From an uncultured Hyphomicrobiales bacterium (GTDB lineage: Bacteria; Pseudomonadota; Alphaproteobacteria; Rhizobiales; Beijerinckiaceae): 11,370 nucleotides of DNA. The notes under the pieces are model-generated. The model was not told where the DNA came from. It saw only the letters and a program-made list of their open reading frames with translations, and made no database searches. The first letter of the stretch is position 1. Each line of letters starts with the position of its first letter. Location of the stretch: NCBI GenBank assembly GCA_903932565.1, contig CAIZGQ010000371.1, positions 1 through 11,370 of the forward strand, in the 5' to 3' direction. This document shows positions 7,311-11,370 of the stretch, one piece after another. The position numbers were made by a program, and so were the translations under genes.

Positions 7311-8508
7311 TGGGCTTCATGCGAAGCGCCTTGTCACCAGCGAGATCTTCGGGATGTGCCGGGACCACGCGGCCACCCTTGACTAGACCAAACACGGGGA
7401 TGTTGTTCGACACAGCCTCGTGGTCGGTCGCTGTGAAGGGATGATCATAAACGGTGATCAGGCCTTCAACCTTGGTGTTGAGGTTCTCAAGCGCTTCACG
7501 AATCTTCGGGCCATCGGTGGACTTGGCCTGCTCGATGGCGGCTTTCAGCAGGTAAGCTGAATCATAGCCCTGCGCGGCAGACACCGGCGAGGGCATGCGG
7601 TCACCGCCGTAGGCCTTGTGATAGGCTTCAATGAAGGCCTTGCGCTTGGGGGTCGAGGGCACTTCGATGAAGGTCTGCGGCATCATCGCGCCATCGCCAT
7701 TGGCACCTGAGGTGTCGATGAAGCTTGCCATGGACAGGGTCCATGAGCCGATCATCGGAACCTTCCAGCCGAGTTTCGCCATCGAGTTGGCAATCTGGGC
7801 GAGTTCCGGACCAATGGCATAGGTCAGGATCACGTCAGCGCCGGCTTCCTTGGCCTTCAAGACCTGCGAGGTCATGTCGGTGTCGCCGATGTTGAACTTC
7901 TCTTCGGCAACCGCAGTCACGCCAAGCTTTTCAAGCGCGGCCTTCAAGTCCGAGCGGCCGAGCATGCCGTAGTTTGTCGCGTCGTTCAGGATCGCGGGCT
8001 TCTTGAAACCCTGCTTCTTGACAGCTTCTTCTGCAATCATCGCGCTCTGGATGCCGTCATTGGCAGCATTGCGGAACACGTAGTTGTTCTTGAAGGTGCC
8101 GCCAGAGAACTGCTTGGTGAGCACAGAGCCGGTGGCAACGTTGTTGAGGACCGGAATTTCAGCTTCCTGATAGAAGCGCTGGGCGGCTTGGCCGACGCCG
8201 GTGTTGATGAAGCCGAGGGTGGCGACCACCTGCTCCTTGTTGATGAGCTCCTGGGCGATCTGCACGCCAAGCTCGTTCTTGGCTTCGTCGTCACGCTCGA
8301 TCAGCTGGATCGGACGACCCATCACGCCACCGGCTTTGTTGATTTCATCAACCGCAAGCTTGACGCCATCGCGCATGCTGACGCCCATGGAGGACGAGCC
8401 GCCGGTGTAGGGGCCGCTGAGGCCAACCTTGATCGGATCAGCTGCATAGGCTGCGCTGACCAGAGCCGTGCTGGCTGCAAGTGTAATCAATGTTGTTCTG
8501 AGCATCAT
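7303..8508 (-). CDS. Periplasmic amino-acid-type substrate-binding protein of the liv importer
   Basis: This 401-residue protein is the ligand-capturing component of the ABC importer (Leu/Ile/Val-binding type, periplasmic binding protein family 6). Residues 1-22 are a Sec signal peptide with a basic start, a hydrophobic core and a likely cleavage at AYA-ADP. The mature start PIKVGLSGPYTGG and MRDGVKLAVDEINKAGGVMGRPIQL are classic for the family: first strand, ligand loop and the GG-x-x-G-R-x-I element. Length is normal. The ATG at 8508 is followed directly by a second ATG; GGGAG lies 7 bases before the first. It heads the operon with livH, livMG and livF. Those partners suggest branched-chain amino acids, but relatives bind other amino acids, amides, urea or aromatic acids, so the ligand is not fixed by sequence alone. 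Confidence 0.92.
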   Translation of the reverse strand: MMLRTTLITLAASTALVSAAYAADPIKVGLSGPYTGGSSSMGVSMRDGVKLAVDEINKAGGVMGRPIQLIERDDEAKNELGVQIAQELINKEQVVATLGFINTGVGQAAQRFYQEAEIPVLNNVATGSVLTKQFSGGTFKNNYVFRNAANDGIQSAMIAEEAVKKQGFKKPAILNDATNYGMLGRSDLKAALEKLGVTAVAEEKFNIGDTDMTSQVLKAKEAGADVILTYAIGPELAQIANSMAKLGWKVPMIGSWTLSMASFIDTSGANGDGAMMPQTFIEVPSTPKRKAFIEAYHKAYGGDRMPSPVSAAQGYDSAYLLKAAIEQAKSTDGPKIREALENLNTKVEGLITVYDHPFTATDHEAVSNNIPVFGLVKGGRVVPAHPEDLAGDKALRMKPKA

Positions 8509-8542
8509 GTTTCAACTCCCAACGATGTTATTTCAAAGTGCT

Positions 8543-8582
8543 TGGCGTTGAATCGCCACCACCTCTCCCGGCATTTTGCCGG
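8543..8582 (-). promoter_or_regulatory. Two small hairpins in the leader of the binding-protein gene
   Basis: Within the 291-base divergent gap between the binding-protein gene and cysG, two short inverted repeats lie side by side. One is a 5-bp stem, TGGCG/CGCCA at 8543-8547 and 8554-8558, with a 6-base loop. The other is a 6-bp stem, CCGGCA/TGCCGG at 8568-8573 and 8577-8582, with a 3-base loop. They are 35-75 bases upstream of the ATG and could be operator half-sites or leader RNA structure. Neither matches a regulatory motif I can name, and chance occurrence is possible in GC-rich DNA. Confidence 0.3.
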
Positions 8583-8799
8583 ACGTCGCGAGCACTGACG
8601 TTTACGATCAGGCGATCCCGCTCCGGGTGTGAAACATCTACGAACTTCCCCAAGAGGGAGCAATGGCAGCGCTATTGAACTAAAGTTTGGGTTTCTGGTG
8701 CTATCGCTTTTTCAGCTGCACCCATGCTGCAATGCCGCATCAAGTTGCTGCGGACCTGTCCGGTGTTTAAAGGCATGTTGGATCGCCAGAGGCTGCTGA

Positions 8800-10224
8800 A
8801 TGACTGACACGCCGCGTCGCCCGGATGAACGCAAGAGTCCTCGCTTGCGCGAGCTCGCCACATTGCCGGTGTTCTTCAAGCTTGCCGGCCGTCGCGTGGT
8901 GCTGGCGGGCGGCAGTGAGGGCATTGCGTGGAAGGCTGAGCTGATCTCAGCCGCCGGTGCGCAGGTCGATGTTTTCGCGCCGCATCCGAGCGGCGTCCTG
9001 GTGGCACTGGCCGCAGACGTGGCGAACGTCACGATCCATCCGCGCACATGGGAGGCCTCGGATTTGCCCGGTGCAGCGCTGGCCATTGGAGACGCAGGCG
9101 ACGAACCCGAAGCGCTGGCTTTTCGCGGCGCGGCGAAAGCAGCGGGCGTGCCGGTCAATGTGGTGGATGCGCCTGCGTTCTGCGACTTTCAGTTTGGCTC
9201 GATCGTTGAGCGGTCACCGGTTGTTGTGGCGATTTCGACCGATGGCGCTGCCCCCGTGTTCGGGCAGGAATTGCGCACGCGCATTGAAACGCTGATGCCC
9301 GATGGCATGCGCCATTGGGCGCGCGCCGCAAAGCTGTGGCGTCCGGCCGTGCAGGCGTTGAAACTCGGCTTTCGCGAGCGACGTGCGTTCTGGGAGACGT
9401 TCACAAAGCTCGCCTTCGCCAATCTCGAGCGCCAGCCAACGGACGCCGATCGTGCTGACTTGCTCGCAGGGCTGTCCTTTGATCGCGCACCGGACAAAAA
9501 GCTTGGCTCCGTCGCGCTGGTGGGCGCAGGACCGGGTGATCCCGAGCTTCTGACGCTCAAGGCCGTGCGCGTTTTGCAATCGGCGGATGTGGTGTTGTTT
9601 GACGATCTCGTCTCGCCGCAAACGGTCAATCTGGCGCGGCGCGAGGCAACGCGCATCACGGTTGGCAAGCGCGGTTACAAGCCCTCATGCACGCAGGAAG
9701 AAATTACCTCCATGCTTCTGTCGCTGGCGCGCGAGGGCAAGCGCGTCGTGCGTCTGAAGGGCGGCGATCCGATGATTTTTGGCCGCGCCAACGAGGAGTT
9801 GAGTGAGCTGCGCGCAGCGGGCATTGCGGTCGAAGTTGTTCCCGGTGTCACCAGCGCGTCAGCGGCCGCCGCCAGTGTTGGGCAGTCGCTGACAGAGCGC
9901 GATGTCGCACGCCGCCTGCAGTTCATCACGGCGCACGCGCGCGATGGAAAACTGCCCACCGATCTCGACTGGCGGGCGCTGGCGGATCCGCGTGCGACGA
10001 CCGTGGTCTATATGGGGCTTGGCACCTTTCCCTTGCTCGCTGCACGTCTGATGGCGGAGGGCCTGCCCGGATCAACGCCCGCCGTGATGGTGGAGCGCGC
10101 GACATGGGCCGATGAAAAGCAGACGCGCTCGACGCTGGCGGATTTGTCCGCCTCCATCGCGTCCGAGCGGCCCAGAGGACCGGCGGTAATCCTGATTGGC
10201 GAGGCGTTTGCCCGGTCTACTTGA
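8800..10224 (+). CDS. cysG: Siroheme synthase CysG (precorrin-2 dehydrogenase/sirohydrochlorin ferrochelatase fused to uroporphyrinogen-III C-methyltransferase)
   Basis: This cytoplasmic enzyme makes siroheme, the prosthetic group of sulfite and nitrite reductases, from uroporphyrinogen III by two SAM-dependent methylations, NAD-dependent oxidation and iron insertion. The 474 residues fit the fused family (E. coli CysG has 457). The N-terminal part (about 20-225) has a Rossmann element AGGSEGIAWKA (36-46), NVVDAPAFCDF (120-130) and STDGAAPVFG (146-155). The C-terminal methyltransferase (about 236-470) has VGAGPGDPELLTLKA (241-255), VVRLKGGDPMIFGR (316-329) and VVPGVTSASAA (346-356). The ATG at 8800 has AGAGG 7 bases upstream. 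In the Rossmann motif the usual GGGxVAxRK reads GGSEGIAWK, and the position of the E. coli phosphorylated Ser128 is Asp129. It stands alone on its strand here; downstream cys genes often linked to it are absent, and its stop overlaps the convergent gene by 8 bp. Confidence 0.94.
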   Translation: MTDTPRRPDERKSPRLRELATLPVFFKLAGRRVVLAGGSEGIAWKAELISAAGAQVDVFAPHPSGVLVALAADVANVTIHPRTWEASDLPGAALAIGDAGDEPEALAFRGAAKAAGVPVNVVDAPAFCDFQFGSIVERSPVVVAISTDGAAPVFGQELRTRIETLMPDGMRHWARAAKLWRPAVQALKLGFRERRAFWETFTKLAFANLERQPTDADRADLLAGLSFDRAPDKKLGSVALVGAGPGDPELLTLKAVRVLQSADVVLFDDLVSPQTVNLARREATRITVGKRGYKPSCTQEEITSMLLSLAREGKRVVRLKGGDPMIFGRANEELSELRAAGIAVEVVPGVTSASAAAASVGQSLTERDVARRLQFITAHARDGKLPTDLDWRALADPRATTVVYMGLGTFPLLAARLMAEGLPGSTPAVMVERATWADEKQTRSTLADLSASIASERPRGPAVILIGEAFARST

Positions 10225-11370
10225 CGTCAAACCAGCCCCAGAGTCCGGCCGCAGACTGGGCGGCAATCGCTGATTCCACCATCCAGCGGCCCGGATTGTC
10301 GGCAACAAAGGCGATGCGGGATGTTTTGCCCGGCGGCACGATGATGGTGTCGCGCCAATAGGGCTCCCAGCCATCATCCAGCGCGTGGAGCAGGCGCATC
10401 ACATGCCCATGCAGACGAATGGGCTGAAGCTCGCTGGTCTTGTTGATGAAACCCAGGCTGACAGCCGTGCCGCGCTTCACCGACACGATGGGTTTGCCTT
10501 GCAGAGCGCCAGGCGTGCCGTTGAATAAAATGTTGCTGCCGGCGGCGGTACTGGCCTCCATCACCAGATCTGCCCGCGCGGCTTTTTCTAGATTGATCGC
10601 GATCGGCAACAGCGGATTGGCCGGCAGGCCCGTAAAAGCTGGCGTTTCTGCCAACGGCGCGCCTTCGAGTTTGCACAGTGCAAGCACGCGTTCGGTTTCG
10701 CCGCGCAGGACAATGGACGCCGCGCCCGGTTCGCGCGGCAGATCGCACAGAATGTCAAAGCGCGCACCGGGACCAAGCGGAAGGGTGGCGCGGGCTGGTT
10801 CAAACGGATCACAGGGCTGGCCATCGATGGCGATGACCAGCGGCCGCAGGCTGTTGAACCCGATGGGCAGCGCCGCGCGCGTCGACAGATTGACGAGGCG
10901 AACGCGCACCCGCGCACCGGGGGCCGCGTTGAGGAGGACCGGGGTCGCGTGGCCGGTCACGATGAGTGGGGCGTCCTGCGCGCTTTGCGGCCAATCGTCG
11001 AGCGCAAGAATGATGTCGTGCGCGACCGGCGGCGGCAATGTTTCCTCCACGATCAGAACGCCGCTCAAGCCCCGTGCTTCCGGGTATTGCGCAAGCAGCG
11101 CAAAGGACGGCTGATAGAAAAATGTGCCTGCATCAGGCGGGGTGAAGGCAATCTCTGCGCTGTCGCCCGGTCCCAGCTGCGGCTGTGTCAGCGGATCACC
11201 GATCTGGGCCCCGGCGAGGCGCACGCCATGCCAGTTCAGGAGGGCCGGAACCTCCAAGCTGTTCTTGACCTGCAGCCGCACCTCCTCGCCTAGTTTGAGG
11301 CGGATCACAGGGGCGGGAAGCTGCCCGTTGATCGAAAAAACCGGCACGTTGGTCGCTGGTTTTGCGCTGG
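10217..11370 (-). CDS. Multicopper-oxidase-fold protein lacking most copper ligands, 5' end beyond window
   Basis: This is a cupredoxin-fold protein of the multicopper oxidase superfamily. The frame stays open to the right edge, so the N-terminus, probably with an export signal, lies outside; residue numbers here count from a GTG at 11347 that is unlikely to be the true start. The fold is recognisable from INGQLPAPVIRLKLGE (6-21), FTPPDAGTFFYQ (68-79), RLHGHVMRLL (311-320), VPPGKTSRIAF (337-347) and NPGRWM (351-356) before GLWGWFDV. The copper motifs are degraded. HWHG reads NWHG (38-41), the YHPH site reads YQPS (78-81), HPxHLHGH reads QPIRLHGH (308-315), and the HCH...H site after GRWM reads VES...Q (357-364). 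Only about two of ten canonical ligands (His40, His313) remain, so oxidase activity is unlikely. E. coli FtsP (SufI) is a known copper-free relative by fold; equivalence is not shown. A fold-level call is firm, function unknown. Confidence 0.85.
   Translation of the reverse strand, partial: SAKPATNVPVFSINGQLPAPVIRLKLGEEVRLQVKNSLEVPALLNWHGVRLAGAQIGDPLTQPQLGPGDSAEIAFTPPDAGTFFYQPSFALLAQYPEARGLSGVLIVEETLPPPVAHDIILALDDWPQSAQDAPLIVTGHATPVLLNAAPGARVRVRLVNLSTRAALPIGFNSLRPLVIAIDGQPCDPFEPARATLPLGPGARFDILCDLPREPGAASIVLRGETERVLALCKLEGAPLAETPAFTGLPANPLLPIAINLEKAARADLVMEASTAAGSNILFNGTPGALQGKPIVSVKRGTAVSLGFINKTSELQPIRLHGHVMRLLHALDDGWEPYWRDTIIVPPGKTSRIAFVADNPGRWMVESAIAAQSAAGLWGWFDVK

Noticed and set aside
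8635..8663. Possible promoter for the binding-protein gene: TTGCTC, 17-base spacer, TAGATG on the minus strand
   Set aside because: Spacing is ideal, but the -10 hexamer matches the consensus at only three of six positions, so it is not distinguishable from chance.
8735..8753. 5-bp inverted repeat CCGCA/TGCGG upstream of cysG, considered as a leader regulatory hairpin
   Set aside because: The stem is short with a 9-base loop, which is expected by chance in GC-rich sequence; it matches no riboswitch or operator I know.
10440..11114. Plus-strand open frame of 224 codons inside the oxidase-like gene
   Set aside because: It is Arg/Ser/Pro-rich with no recognisable domain, antisense to a frame with clear cupredoxin-fold motifs.

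Overview
The window is a GC-rich (roughly 60%) bacterial chromosome segment. A Liv-type amino-acid ABC operon, a rhizobial-looking CysG and a stand-alone pterin dehydratase together suggest an alphaproteobacterium, probably Hyphomicrobiales/Rhizobiales. That assignment is inference from protein character; there is no rRNA or other marker to prove it. Coding density is high and no stretch over 300 bases lacks a gene. I see no tRNA, rRNA, CRISPR array, insertion sequence, phage gene or attachment site.

Layout, left to right. (1) Bases 1-1184, minus: N-terminal two thirds or more of a DHA2-family (EmrB/QacA-like) multidrug efflux permease, cut by the left edge, with a 13-bp palindrome about 90 bp upstream of its start. 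(2) 1411-3021, minus: a short RecQ-family helicase starting at TTG behind a strong ribosome binding site. (3) 3072-3437, plus: a pterin-4a-carbinolamine dehydratase, divergent from recQ with only 50 bases between the start codons. (4) 3568-8508, minus: a complete branched-chain-amino-acid-type ABC importer in the order binding protein, LivH permease, LivM-LivG fused permease/ATPase, LivF ATPase. It ends in a clear intrinsic terminator at 3496-3526. A 10-bp GC hairpin at 7219-7243 separates the binding-protein gene from the membrane and ATPase genes. (5) 8800-10224, plus: siroheme synthase CysG, a fusion of precorrin-2 dehydrogenase/ferrochelatase and uroporphyrinogen-III methyltransferase. (6) 10217 to the right edge, minus: a multicopper-oxidase-fold protein that has lost nearly all canonical copper ligands, convergent with cysG and overlapping it by 8 bp.

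The liv genes form one uptake system: the binding protein captures ligand in the periplasm, LivH and the LivM half form the channel, and the LivG half and LivF power it. CysG supplies siroheme for sulfite/nitrite reductases. The other genes look like independent neighbours. I found no convincing new multigene system. The best candidates for a second look are the copper-ligand-less oxidase-like protein, the LivM-LivG fusion with an apparent extra hydrophobic segment, and the winged-helix-less RecQ.
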